Assembly: GCA_002314685.1 (NCBI GenBank) | Contig: DCHB01000084.1 | Location: 927 to 18,393, forward strand | Direction: 5' to 3' | Length of the DNA: 17,467 nucleotides | Origin: Clostridiales bacterium UBA1763 | GTDB taxonomy: Bacteria; Bacillota; Clostridia; Oscillospirales; Oscillospiraceae | In this document: positions 5,785-13,953 of the stretch, one piece after another | Layout of the letters: each line of letters starts with the position of its first letter | Numbering within the stretch: position 1 is the first letter of the stretch | Notes under the pieces: model-generated | Database searches by the model: none | Told to the model about the DNA's origin: nothing | What the model saw: only the letters and a program-made list of their open reading frames with translations | Program-made: the position numbers and the translations under genes

Positions 5785-7287
5785 TTAGTCGTTGCTGCGT
5801 GAGGTTTTGAGGATAACATCGTGGCTGCCGCCCTCGACTATACTGACGGAGGAGACAAGTGTGAGCTTTGCCTCGCGCTTGAGGTCGTCAAGATTTGTGA
5901 CGCCGCAGTTGCACATCGTTGACTTTATCTTATAAACGCTCTTTTCGAGGTTATCGTGCAGGGGACCTGCGTAGGTGACGTAGGAGTCAACGCCCTCCTC
6001 GAAGCTGAGCTTGCTCTGTCCGCCGAGGTCGTAGCGCTGCCAGTTGCGCGCTCTGTTTGAGCCCTCGCCCCAGTACTCCTTGACATAGCTTCCGTTTACT
6101 ATGAGCTTTGCCGTGGGGCTTTCATCAAAGCGGGCAAAGTATCTGCCCATCATGAGGAAGTCTGCGCCCATAGCAAGTGCGAGAGTCATGTGGTAATCGT
6201 GGACAAGACCGCCGTCCGAGCAGATAGGCACATAAACGCCCGTTTTCTCGAAATACTCATCTCTTGCGGCGGCGACCTCTATTAGTGCGCTTGCCTGTCC
6301 TCTGCCTATGCCCTTTGTCTCACGGGTGATGCAGATTGAGCCGCCGCCGATGCCGACCTTTACAAAGTCTGCACCTGCCTCAGCGAGGAACATGAAGCCG
6401 TCACGGTCAACAACATTGCCTGCGCCGACCTTGACACTGTCGCCGTATTTTGAACGGATAAAATCAATGGTATTCTTCTGCCAGCAGGAATAGCCCTCGG
6501 AGGAGTCTATGCACAAAACGTCAACGCCCGCCTCAACAAGTGCGGGAACTCTCTGCTCATAGTCGCGGCTGTTTATACCCGCGCCGACTATGTAGCGCTT
6601 CTGCGCGTCGAGAATTTCGTTGGGATTGAGCTTATGCTCGGAGTAGTCCTTGCGGAAAACGAAGTACATGAGCTTGCCCTCATCGTCAACGAGGGGCAGT
6701 GAGTTGAGCTTGTGGTCCCAGATTATATCGTTTGCTTCCTTGAGGCTTGTGTCCTTGGGAGCTGTTACGAGCTTATCAAGCGGAGTCATGAACTCGGAGA
6801 CCTTGGTGTTTATATCCATGCGGCTTACGCGGTAGTCGCGGCTTGAAACTATGCCGAGAAGCTTGCCGTTTGCGGTGCCGTCCTCTGTTACTGCGACGGT
6901 TGAGAAGCCGTTGCGCTCCTTAAGCTCGAGAATGTCTGCCAGTGTCTGGTCGGGCATGACATTCGATGCGGAGGTAACAAAGCCTGCCTTGTAGTTTTTA
7001 ACTCTTGCAACCATCGCCGCCTCATCCTCAATCGACTGTGAGCCGTAGATGAAGGAGACGCCGCCTTCCTTTGCAAGTGCGATTGCCATTGTATCGTTAG
7101 ATACTGCCTGCATTATTGCCGATGCAAAGGGCACATTCAGCGTGATTGCGCTTTCCTCGCCCTTCTTGAATTTTACAAGAGGGGTTTTGAGACTGACCTT
7201 CGCGGGGATGCAATTCTCATCCGTGTAGCCGGGGATTAAAAGGTACTCACTGAATGTTCTTGATGGTTCGTTAAAATAGATAGCCAT
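5785..7287 (-). CDS. guaB: IMP dehydrogenase
   Basis: The enzyme oxidises IMP to XMP with NAD+, the committed step to guanine nucleotides. The 500 residues form a TIM barrel interrupted by paired CBS domains (about 105-220). The active loop GGGSICITRETKGIGRGQ holds catalytic C319. SDGG (357-360) contacts IMP phosphate, and the flap keeps the Arg-Tyr pair in RNWQRYD (R418, Y419). The flap region is longer and more charged than in the E. coli enzyme, with the EGSNRARNWQRYDLGG segment and a following EEGVDSYVTYAG motif, resembling the protozoan/second bacterial type. The start is ATG after GGAGGAATAAC. It has its own promoter (7318-7346) and terminator, though readthrough from mnmA is possible. 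GMP reductase is excluded by the CBS domains and length. Confidence 0.93.
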   Translation of the reverse strand: MAIYFNEPSRTFSEYLLIPGYTDENCIPAKVSLKTPLVKFKKGEESAITLNVPFASAIMQAVSNDTMAIALAKEGGVSFIYGSQSIEDEAAMVARVKNYKAGFVTSASNVMPDQTLADILELKERNGFSTVAVTEDGTANGKLLGIVSSRDYRVSRMDINTKVSEFMTPLDKLVTAPKDTSLKEANDIIWDHKLNSLPLVDDEGKLMYFVFRKDYSEHKLNPNEILDAQKRYIVGAGINSRDYEQRVPALVEAGVDVLCIDSSEGYSCWQKNTIDFIRSKYGDSVKVGAGNVVDRDGFMFLAEAGADFVKVGIGGGSICITRETKGIGRGQASALIEVAAARDEYFEKTGVYVPICSDGGLVHDYHMTLALAMGADFLMMGRYFARFDESPTAKLIVNGSYVKEYWGEGSNRARNWQRYDLGGQSKLSFEEGVDSYVTYAGPLHDNLEKSVYKIKSTMCNCGVTNLDDLKREAKLTLVSSVSIVEGGSHDVILKTSRSND

Positions 7288-7317
7288 GTTATTCCTCCAT
7301 AAAGTTGATTAACGATG

Positions 7318-7346
7318 ATTTTCTCACAAACGGGGACTTTAGTCAA
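7318..7346 (-). promoter_or_regulatory. Promoter of guaB
   Basis: On the minus strand TTGACT (7341-7346) and GAAAAT (7318-7323) are 17 bases apart, within the 77-bp gap between mnmA and guaB. There is no clear terminator after mnmA and no purine riboswitch-like fold in the short leader. Confidence 0.65.
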
Positions 7347-7364
7347 CAGATATTTCGACTTTTT

Positions 7365-8360
7365 TCAGAAAATAAATCCGCCGCCGAGGACTCTGTCGCC
7401 GTCGTACAAAACAGCGGACTGTCCCTTTGCGGGTGCCCTCACGGGCTCATCGCAGATTATCCTGACATTATCTCCGTCAACTGTTGCCGTGCACGGCGGA
7501 TTTTCCCACTTCGTGTGGCGCACTCTCACGCTCGCCTTTATGCTTTCCTGCGGCTTATCGCACAGCCAGTTAAACTCGCGGGCATTGACCTCTGTTTTGA
7601 AAAGCTCCTCCCAGAGTGCGAGCTCAACCTCGTTTTTTTCGGCATTTATAGCCGATATATACAGCTTTCTGCCCTCAAAAAGTCCTGCTCTGCGCTGACC
7701 GACTGTGTAACGGTATATTCCCTCGTGCCTGCCGAGGATATTTCCGTGGAAAACGAAATTTCCCTCGGGCGGAAGCTCAACTCGGCGCGAAAGCCAGCCG
7801 ATGTAATCCTTATCGGGCACGAAGCAAATCTCCATGCTGTCGGGCTTTTTTGCGACGGGCAGATTAAACTGCTCCGCCATTTGACGCACCTCGGCTTTTT
7901 CATATTCGCCGAGGGGCAAAATCAGTCTGTCAAGCTGTTCGCGCTTAATGCGGCAGAGCATATAGCTTTGGTCGTTTGACGGCTTGCCCTTATATAAAAC
8001 GCCGTTTTCAGCGCGTGCATAGTGCCCCGTTGCTATATACTCCGCGCCGATTGCGTCGGCATACTCGAGAAGCGAGGCGAATTTCAATGTGGGATTGCAG
8101 ATAATGCAGGGATTGGGCGTCTGCCCGTTAAGATATGCTTCGGCAAAGCGGGTGCACACAAGTCTGTCAAGCTCCGCGTGGACATCCTTCACGGCAAGCT
8201 CAATGCCGACAAAGCTCGCAGTTTTTTCGGCATCCACCCTCGCTCTTTCATCGGCATTGTCAAGATACAGCCCCACGACCTCATGGCCCTGATTTTTGAG
8301 CAGTACAGCGCAGACGGCGGAATCAACGCCGCCCGAAAATCCGAGAACGACCTTACTCAT
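7365..8360 (-). CDS. mnmA: tRNA-specific 2-thiouridylase MnmA
   Basis: MnmA adenylates and thiolates C2 of wobble uridine U34 in tRNA-Lys, tRNA-Glu and tRNA-Gln. With the start chosen here it has 331 residues. The PP-loop SGGVDS (9-14), TGHYAR (111-116), the nucleophilic cysteine in NPCIICN (C88) and the persulfide cysteine in DSMEICF (C179) are present. ATG at 8358-8360 overlaps the mnmG stop as ATGA and has GGAGGG 6 bases upstream. An in-frame ATG 18 bases earlier (8378) would add MAGGQK but lacks such a site. Coupling to mnmG is sensible because both enzymes build mnm5s2U-type U34. The sulfur donor would be a cysteine desulfurase not seen in this window. Confidence 0.93.
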   Translation of the reverse strand: MSKVVLGFSGGVDSAVCAVLLKNQGHEVVGLYLDNADERARVDAEKTASFVGIELAVKDVHAELDRLVCTRFAEAYLNGQTPNPCIICNPTLKFASLLEYADAIGAEYIATGHYARAENGVLYKGKPSNDQSYMLCRIKREQLDRLILPLGEYEKAEVRQMAEQFNLPVAKKPDSMEICFVPDKDYIGWLSRRVELPPEGNFVFHGNILGRHEGIYRYTVGQRRAGLFEGRKLYISAINAEKNEVELALWEELFKTEVNAREFNWLCDKPQESIKASVRVRHTKWENPPCTATVDGDNVRIICDEPVRAPAKGQSAVLYDGDRVLGGGFIF

Positions 8361-10228
8361 CTTCTGCCCTCCAGCCACACCATAAGGACGGATATATCCG
8401 CGGGGGACACGCCCGAAATGCGGCTTGCCTGACCGAAGCTGTGCGGTCTTATTCTCTCGAGCTTTTCTCTCGCCTCAAGTCTTAAGCCCGTAACCTCGGA
8501 ATAGTCAATATCCTCGGGGAGCTTTCTCTCCTCCATACGGGTAAATTCCTCCACCTGCTTTAGCTGACGCTTTATATATCCCTCGTACTTCAAGCTTATC
8601 TCCGCCTGATACCACACAGCCTTGGGCAATTCGGGTCTTGCTATGTCAAAGTCTGCGAGCATTTTGTAGTCAAGCTGAGGACGGCGGATTAAATCCGCGA
8701 GGGATGCACCGCTATTAAGCTCCGCCGTGCCGCACTGAGTCAAAAGTGCGTTAAGCTCGGCAGTCGGTGCAATATGCGTGTGCTCCAAGCGGTCAATCTC
8801 TTTTTTTACCGCCTCGTATTTAGCGAGCACGGCTTCATATCGCGCGGGCGACACAAGACCTATACGCAGACCGATTGCGCATAGTCGCTTGTCGGCATTA
8901 TCCTGCCTGTGCAGTAATCTGTACTCACTGCGGGAGGTCATCATTCTGTACGGCTCGTTTGTGCCCTTCGTTACAAGGTCATCAATAAGCGTGCCTATAT
9001 AGCCGTCACTGCGCTTTAATATCAGCGGTGCCTCGCCTTTTATCTTCAGTGCGGCATTCACGCCCGCGACGAAGCCCTGCACAGCCGCCTCCTCATAGCC
9101 CGATGAGCCGTTAAACTGACCCGCACCGTATAGTCCCGAAATCTTCTTCGTTTCGAGCGTGGGATAAAGCTCTGTCGGATCAACGCAGTCATATTCAATA
9201 GCGTAGGCACAGCGGGTTATCTCCGCGTGCTCAAGTCCCGCTATCGTATGCACAAGCTCAAGCTGAACATCCTCGGGAAGTGAGGACGAAAGCCCCTGAA
9301 TATACAACTCCTCGGTGTTCAGTCCCATGGGCTCAATGAAAAGCTGATGACGGGGCTTATCCTTGAAGGTCATTATTTTAGTCTCAATGCTCGGGCAATA
9401 GCGGGGTCCTACACCCTCGATAACGCCCGAATATATGGGACTGCGGTCAATATTGTCAAGGATTATCTTATGTGTGCGCTCGTTTGTGTAGGTGAGGTAG
9501 CACACTGCTTTGTTTTCGGGCGGGCAGAGTGTGTCAAAGGAGAAGCCCTCGGGCTCAATGTCGCCCTCCTGAAGCTCCATTTTTGAAAAATCCACCGAGC
9601 GTGCGTTCACTCTCGGAGGCGTGCCCGTTTTGAAGCGGCGGATGCTCAGTCCCATATTGACAAGACTTTCCGTGAGCTTTGTTGCCGCGGCAAGTCCGTC
9701 GGGTCCCGATGAGCATATCACCTCGCCGACTATCGTCCTGCCCGACAGATATGTGCCGCTTGCTATAATCGCCGCCTTGCACTCAAAAACCGCGCCCGTA
9801 TGGGTTGTAACCGAGCAAACTCTGCCGTCACAGGTGCCTATCTCGACGACCTCCGCCTGCTTTGTGCGCAGATTTTCCTGCCTCTCAAGAGTCTGCTTCA
9901 TTACCTCCTGATAGTGTCTGCGGTCTGCCTGCGCGCGCAGTGAGTGCACGGCGGGTCCCTTGCCGCGGTTTAACATTCTGTACTGTATGCACGCCATGTC
10001 AGCCGCCCTTGCCATTTCGCCGCCGAGCGCGTCAAGCTCACGCACAAGATGTCCCTTGCCCGTGCCGCCTATCGCGGGGTTGCAGGGCATATTGCCGACA
10101 CTGTCGAGATTAACCGTGAAGCATACCGTGTCAAGCCCCATTCTCGCACAGGCAAGCGCCGCTTCTATTCCCGCGTGTCCCGCACCTATTACCGCGACAT
10201 CGCATTTTCCTGCATTGTATTTCGTCAA
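8357..10228 (-). CDS. mnmG: tRNA uridine-5-carboxymethylaminomethyl modification enzyme MnmG
   Basis: MnmG (GidA) works with MnmE to install (carboxymethyl)aminomethyl groups on C5 of U34, using FAD and a folate one-carbon unit. The 623 residues match the family. The FAD-binding GAGHAG is at 15-20, followed by MPCNPAIGGTGKGHL and the C-terminal helical domain ending in SRISGVSPADISVLMVWLE. The start is TTG at 10226-10228, overlapping the thiN stop by 4 bases (TTGA) with AGGTG 7 bases upstream. No better start exists without entering the conserved N-terminus. In many bacteria mnmG sits beside mnmE; here it sits between thiN and mnmA. Confidence 0.95.
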   Translation of the reverse strand: MTKYNAGKCDVAVIGAGHAGIEAALACARMGLDTVCFTVNLDSVGNMPCNPAIGGTGKGHLVRELDALGGEMARAADMACIQYRMLNRGKGPAVHSLRAQADRRHYQEVMKQTLERQENLRTKQAEVVEIGTCDGRVCSVTTHTGAVFECKAAIIASGTYLSGRTIVGEVICSSGPDGLAAATKLTESLVNMGLSIRRFKTGTPPRVNARSVDFSKMELQEGDIEPEGFSFDTLCPPENKAVCYLTYTNERTHKIILDNIDRSPIYSGVIEGVGPRYCPSIETKIMTFKDKPRHQLFIEPMGLNTEELYIQGLSSSLPEDVQLELVHTIAGLEHAEITRCAYAIEYDCVDPTELYPTLETKKISGLYGAGQFNGSSGYEEAAVQGFVAGVNAALKIKGEAPLILKRSDGYIGTLIDDLVTKGTNEPYRMMTSRSEYRLLHRQDNADKRLCAIGLRIGLVSPARYEAVLAKYEAVKKEIDRLEHTHIAPTAELNALLTQCGTAELNSGASLADLIRRPQLDYKMLADFDIARPELPKAVWYQAEISLKYEGYIKRQLKQVEEFTRMEERKLPEDIDYSEVTGLRLEAREKLERIRPHSFGQASRISGVSPADISVLMVWLEGRR

Positions 10229-10857
10229 TTTATTTCACCTGTATTTATGTCGTACATTATAAGAAGTGTTCCGTCCGCAACGCTTATCTGCGCCTCGGGT
10301 GCGCTCATGCTGTTGCTGACGCCGAGGGGGAAATCCGAGGTGATTTCAGCATTGTCAAGCTCATATTTAAGCCCCTTGAGCGTAACTCCGCGGGCAAGTC
10401 CGTCAATGCAGAATACCGCCGCATTACCCTCGCCCTTTATCGTTATGCTTCCGTTTCTTATAGCCGTCCAAACGCAGTTTTCGCCGAATAGCCAGCCTCT
10501 TGCACCCCGGTGCGCAAGATAAATAAGTGTCTGCAGATTTGCAACGGTATGGTCGGCTCGCTTACCGCCGAGTCCGCCGTAGATGTAGAAATGCTTATAG
10601 CCCTTTTCAAGTCCCGTCTTCACGGCAAACATCGTATCCGTGTCGTCCTTCTCCGAGGGAAGCTGCATTACATTCGGGTGGTCGGGTGCTATCTCAAGAG
10701 AATCGAAATCTCCGAGTACAAGGTCGGGAATAATATTGTTTTCCCTGCAATATTTATAGCCCGCATCGGCGGCTATTACATAGTCGCTGTCGTCGGGAGT
10801 CTCGCGCAGACCGTAAAAATCGCCCGCACTGATTATATAGCACTCGTGTCCGTTCAT
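10225..10857 (-). CDS. thiN: Thiamine pyrophosphokinase
   Basis: The enzyme transfers pyrophosphate from ATP to thiamine, making thiamine diphosphate. The 210 residues are typical. Motifs are AADAG (29-33), the acidic GDFDS (49-53), KDDTD (70-74), GGLGGKRADH (94-103) and SNS (181-183) before the C-terminal beta domain. The ATG is preceded by AGGAGGACAAAT. It is the first gene of a minus-strand run with mnmG and mnmA, joined by overlapping stop/start codons. The intergenic region upstream (10858-10986) is shared with the divergent gene at 10987; it is AT-rich, but a clear promoter for thiN was not pinned down. No TPP riboswitch was seen. The grouping with tRNA modification genes is probably positional rather than functional. 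Confidence 0.92.
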   Translation of the reverse strand: MNGHECYIISAGDFYGLRETPDDSDYVIAADAGYKYCRENNIIPDLVLGDFDSLEIAPDHPNVMQLPSEKDDTDTMFAVKTGLEKGYKHFYIYGGLGGKRADHTVANLQTLIYLAHRGARGWLFGENCVWTAIRNGSITIKGEGNAAVFCIDGLARGVTLKGLKYELDNAEITSDFPLGVSNSMSAPEAQISVADGTLLIMYDINTGEIN

Positions 10858-10926
10858 ATTTGTCCTCCTGCGTCATTTGAAATAATAATATCACATAATA
10901 ATTCAAAATAAAAGACATATTCATGT

Positions 10927-10956
10927 TTGACTTTTTCATGCTAATCGTGGTATTAT
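10927..10956 (+). promoter_or_regulatory. Promoter of the pseudokinase-lectin gene
   Basis: TTGACT (10927-10932) and TATTAT (10951-10956) are separated by 18 bases. The leader carries GGAGGT at 10975-10980, 6 bases before the ATG. Confidence 0.75.
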
Positions 10957-10986
10957 GTTAACATATATCTGTGTGGAGGTATAAAC

Positions 10987-12414
10987 ATGGCTGGCAATCC
11001 TGTTTTTGACCCCGAAAACGTCCTCGGAAGCGGTCTGGGCAAGCTTACAACCGATGAGCTTCTCAAGCTTGTCAAAAGACTGTGCGAGCTGTCCGTCGCT
11101 CAGTGCGGCGATACGGGCTTTCGCGGCGGTTTCCGTCCGGGAAATATAAATGTCAACGCCGACGAGGTTGTTGTCGGTCCTGCCGACAAGGCGGGCGAGG
11201 ACGGCTGGACTAAGGATGAGCTTGAATACATGGCTCCCGAGGTTTTCTGGAACGGAAAGAAAACCGCGAGCGCCGATGTTTATTCAATCGGACTTATCCT
11301 CTATGTCGGTCTCAACTGCGGCAACGTGCCATTTGTGCCTATGGCAGACTACAAGCCCACTCCCGAAATTCGGGCTAACGCTCTGCGCAAGCGCATGAAC
11401 GGCGAAAAAATAGTCATTCCCAACTCCGTCGATGCCCCGCTTGCTATGATAGTTTCCAAGGCTATCGCATTTGAGGAAAACGCGAGATATGCAAGTCCGC
11501 TTGAGATGCTCAATGCTCTGCGCTCTTATTGCGGTGAGGCACCCGTGACCGAGATCGAGAAGCTGCCTCCTACCGTTATTAAAAATGCTCAGCCTCCCGT
11601 TGAGGAGAAAAAGCCCGAGCCTGCGCCCGTGAAGGTCGAGACCCCCGCCGAGAAGCCTCAGCCTGCACCGAAGGCGGAGCCTGTCAAGGCTGAGGAGCCC
11701 CCGAAGGCAGAGCTTCCTCCGCAGAAGGTCAGAAGGTCAGACAACAGGCCCACAAGATACGAAAAGAAAATGCGCAAAACGAAGATTGTAACACTTTCTC
11801 TTATTTTCGTTTTGCTGTGCGCCACCGCTGTCGCGGGTGAAAATCCCGAGGCTATGCAGAAGGCATATACGGGCATAAAGAGCTCAGTTTCCGCGATGAT
11901 TGAGAGCTTGGAGGCAAAACCCACTCCCGAGCCCACCGCTGAGCCTACTCCTGAGCCCACCGAAAGCGGTGCGCCCGAAATCACCCCCTCCCCCGAGCCC
12001 ACACCGACACCCGCGCAGTCTATATGCGAGGTCATCGTTGAGGATATAAGCTGGGACAAGGCTGAGCTCAAGTGCAGGGAGATGGGCGGTCATCTCGTAA
12101 CTATCACAAGTAAAGCCGATTACGAGCGTGTCTGCGAGCTCCTTGAGGGCACAAGCGCAAAATACGTCTGGATAGGCTGTTACCGCAACGATGCGGGCAT
12201 CTTCACCTGGACAAGCGGCGCAGAGTCCGATTACTACAACTGGGCAAGCGGTGAGCCGAGCGAAATCGACACCTACGACGGCACAAGCGAGGATTACATC
12301 ATGCTCGTGCGTCAGCCCGACGGCACATGGCTTTATAACGACAACCGCATGGACCCCATTGCTGACTACGCAAAATATTACAGCGGCAAAATCGCATACA
12401 TCTGCGAGCACTGA
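10987..12414 (+). CDS. Membrane protein with kinase-like C-lobe and extracellular C-type lectin domain
   Basis: The 475-residue protein has four parts. Residues 20-185 resemble the C-lobe of a Ser/Thr kinase: RPGNI (50-54) aligns with the catalytic loop, YMAPE (81-85) with the APE motif, and SADVYSIGLILY with subdomain IX. There is no N-lobe, no glycine loop and no VAIK lysine; HRD reads RGG and DFG reads GPA, so it is almost certainly a pseudokinase. A Pro/Lys/Glu-rich linker (191-250) and a basic stretch precede one membrane helix (about 266-284), implying a cytoplasmic N-terminus. A PTPEPT linker (310-342) leads to a C-type lectin fold (347-474) with ISWDKAELKCREMGGHLVTI, WIG (395-397), GEP and a final YICEH; C363 and C473 would form the conserved disulfide. 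A role as a surface sensor is inferred. It stands alone between its promoter and a terminator. Confidence 0.85.
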   Translation: MAGNPVFDPENVLGSGLGKLTTDELLKLVKRLCELSVAQCGDTGFRGGFRPGNINVNADEVVVGPADKAGEDGWTKDELEYMAPEVFWNGKKTASADVYSIGLILYVGLNCGNVPFVPMADYKPTPEIRANALRKRMNGEKIVIPNSVDAPLAMIVSKAIAFEENARYASPLEMLNALRSYCGEAPVTEIEKLPPTVIKNAQPPVEEKKPEPAPVKVETPAEKPQPAPKAEPVKAEEPPKAELPPQKVRRSDNRPTRYEKKMRKTKIVTLSLIFVLLCATAVAGENPEAMQKAYTGIKSSVSAMIESLEAKPTPEPTAEPTPEPTESGAPEITPSPEPTPTPAQSICEVIVEDISWDKAELKCREMGGHLVTITSKADYERVCELLEGTSAKYVWIGCYRNDAGIFTWTSGAESDYYNWASGEPSEIDTYDGTSEDYIMLVRQPDGTWLYNDNRMDPIADYAKYYSGKIAYICEH

Positions 12415-12422
12415 TAATACAT

Positions 12423-12458
12423 AAAAATCCCGCCTCTTTGACAGAGGCGGGATTTTTT
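12423..12458. terminator. Bidirectional intrinsic terminator
   Basis: ATCCCGCCTCT (12427-12437) pairs with AGAGGCGGGAT (12443-12453) around TTGAC, with As before and six Ts after. It can stop both the plus-strand lectin gene and the convergent minus-strand permease gene ending at 12472. Confidence 0.9.
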
Positions 12459-12471
12459 CGGTCTATGGCGT

Positions 12472-13743
12472 TTATCCCCAAACGAGCCAGATAAACAAAT
12501 AGCTAATAAGCACAGCCGTCATCGTAAACGGAACGCCTATTTTCATAAATTCGGCAGTGCTGACCTCATAACCCTCTTTTTGCAAAATTCCTATGCCTGT
12601 AACATTAGCCGATGCACCGAAGGGAGTTATATTGCCGCCCAGTGTGGCTCCGCTGAGAAGTCCGAAATACAGCACCACGGGGTCAATATTAAGCTTCAAC
12701 GCCAAGCCCTCAACCACGGGCAGCATTGCAGCCACATACGGGATGTTGTCAATAAACGCAGACAGTATCACCGAGCCGAAAACAATAATTGTATATAGGA
12801 GGAAGATGTTGCCGTTTCCGATTTCCGCAAACCAAACGGCGATTTTGTCCACTATTCCCGCCTTTGTTATCGCGGAGATTACAACAAAAAGTCCGCAGAG
12901 CATTCCGAGAGTGGCGTAATCCATTTCGGAGGAAACCAGCTTCAAGGGAGCAAAGCCCTTCCTTCTGACCATGCTCTGTATGATGTCAATAATGCAGATT
13001 GCAAGGCAGAGCACGCCGTTTTTATACTCATCAATCACGGGGAAGGTGAAGAAGGAGGCTATAATCAGCGAGACTACCATTAAAATCATCATTATGCTCG
13101 GCACGTAATCTGTTACCTCTGATATATGCCCCAATTCGACGGGCTCCTTTTGCTTTCTGAAAATCCGAAGCAGGATGAACACCGTGCCCAATGCTCCCAA
13201 TTCCACTGCCCAGAAGATTGACGGCTTTCCCCGCCACCAAATGAAATCAACGAAGCTCATATCCGCATAGCTGCCCAAAAGCATACTCGTTGTGTCTCCG
13301 ACCAGTGTGGCGGCGCCCTGAAGGTTGGAGGATACCGCAATCGCAATAATAACCGGCACGGGGTTTAGCTTCAGCTTTCCGCAGATAGCCAAGCCGACGG
13401 GTGCTATCATAAGCACCGTTGCAACATTATCCACGAACGCAGACACGACGCCTGCAAATACGGACAATACCACAATAGCCCAACAGGCGTTTGGTGTCTT
13501 CCCGAGCATAATGTCGGCTAATCTTGCCGGCATCCCCGACTCGATGAACAGACTAACGATGCCCATTGTTCCCGCGATCATCATAACAACGTTCCAATTA
13601 ACGGCGTCGAATACCTCACCCACGGGCAGGACGCCGAAAGCTACCATTGCCGCCGCGCCTCCCACGGCAAACAGAACTCTCCAACGCGGCAAAGCCAGCA
13701 TTCCGACATACATCATTATAAAAATAATCAAAGCTGTCAGCAT
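12472..13743 (-). CDS. ArsB/NhaD-type ion transporter (IT superfamily permease)
   Basis: The 423-residue protein is almost entirely hydrophobic, with about ten or more membrane segments arranged as an inverted repeat. Each half has a helix-break motif, SAFVDNVATV (101-110) and SAFIDNIPYV (328-337), followed by glycine/threonine-rich hairpins TLVGDTTS (146-153) and GGNITPFGASANV (369-381). This pattern is typical of the ArsB, NhaD and P-protein branch of the ion transporter superfamily. The substrate cannot be read from sequence: arsenite, Na+/H+ and carboxylates occur among relatives. The ATG follows GGGAGGATATTT. The leader holds a probable yybP-ykoY riboswitch and a terminator, which points to manganese-controlled expression and possibly a role in divalent metal export. 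No arsR or arsenate reductase is adjacent, which argues against an ars operon. Confidence 0.85.
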   Translation of the reverse strand: MLTALIIFIMMYVGMLALPRWRVLFAVGGAAAMVAFGVLPVGEVFDAVNWNVVMMIAGTMGIVSLFIESGMPARLADIMLGKTPNACWAIVVLSVFAGVVSAFVDNVATVLMIAPVGLAICGKLKLNPVPVIIAIAVSSNLQGAATLVGDTTSMLLGSYADMSFVDFIWWRGKPSIFWAVELGALGTVFILLRIFRKQKEPVELGHISEVTDYVPSIMMILMVVSLIIASFFTFPVIDEYKNGVLCLAICIIDIIQSMVRRKGFAPLKLVSSEMDYATLGMLCGLFVVISAITKAGIVDKIAVWFAEIGNGNIFLLYTIIVFGSVILSAFIDNIPYVAAMLPVVEGLALKLNIDPVVLYFGLLSGATLGGNITPFGASANVTGIGILQKEGYEVSTAEFMKIGVPFTMTAVLISYLFIWLVWG

Positions 13744-13817
13744 AAATATCCTCCCAAAGCTTTATTGTTTCAATCCACTCTCTGTTATCATATACGCGCA
13801 CTCTTTTTCGTGTTACG

Positions 13818-13869
13818 AAAAAAGATGAGACCCGCATACGCAAAAAAGCGCACGCAAGTCTCATCTTTT
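13818..13869 (-). terminator. Terminator of the riboswitch expression platform
   Basis: Arms 13848-13869 and 13820-13841 pair over 22 positions (several G-U) around a six-T loop on the minus strand, followed by a T run (13823-13818). It lies directly downstream of the riboswitch aptamer and 75 bases before the permease start, so it is a leader terminator. Confidence 0.85.
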
Positions 13870-13945
13870 AAGGTCAGCCAAACCGATAACGGTCAGTGTT
13901 GTTGACTTTTCCCCACCCGAAAACGGGTGCTGATTACTCCCTTTT
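13870..13945 (-). ncRNA. Probable yybP-ykoY (manganese) riboswitch aptamer
   Basis: On the minus strand the element begins AAAAGGGAGTA and ends GCTGACCTT, so AAGG/CCTT closes it. Inside are a perfect CACCCG-TTTT-CGGGTG hairpin and a second arm with GTCAACAACACTGAC followed by ACCG-TTAT-CGGT. The GGGAGTA box, the GTCA..CA.CACTGAC box and the closing ACCTT match my recollection of the yybP-ykoY consensus, which binds Mn2+ and usually switches on metal exporters. It begins within a few bases of the predicted transcription start and is followed at once by an intrinsic terminator, a common arrangement for this class. The assignment rests on motif matching by eye without a covariance model. Confidence 0.75.
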
Positions 13946-13953
13946 GTTCCTTT

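Noticed and set aside
7365..8378. Longer mnmA starting at 8378
   Set aside because: The extra six residues precede the conserved MSKVVLGFSGG start, lie in the mnmG coding end and have no ribosome binding site, whereas 8360 has GGAGGG and an ATGA overlap.
10858..10926. Promoter for thiN in the divergent intergenic region
   Set aside because: TTGAAT and TATTAT-like hexamers exist on the minus strand but not with a 16-18 base spacing, so none was reported.
12472..13743. Calling the permease ArsB with an arsenic-resistance role
   Set aside because: No arsR, arsC or arsA is adjacent and the leader looks manganese-responsive, so only the superfamily is assigned.
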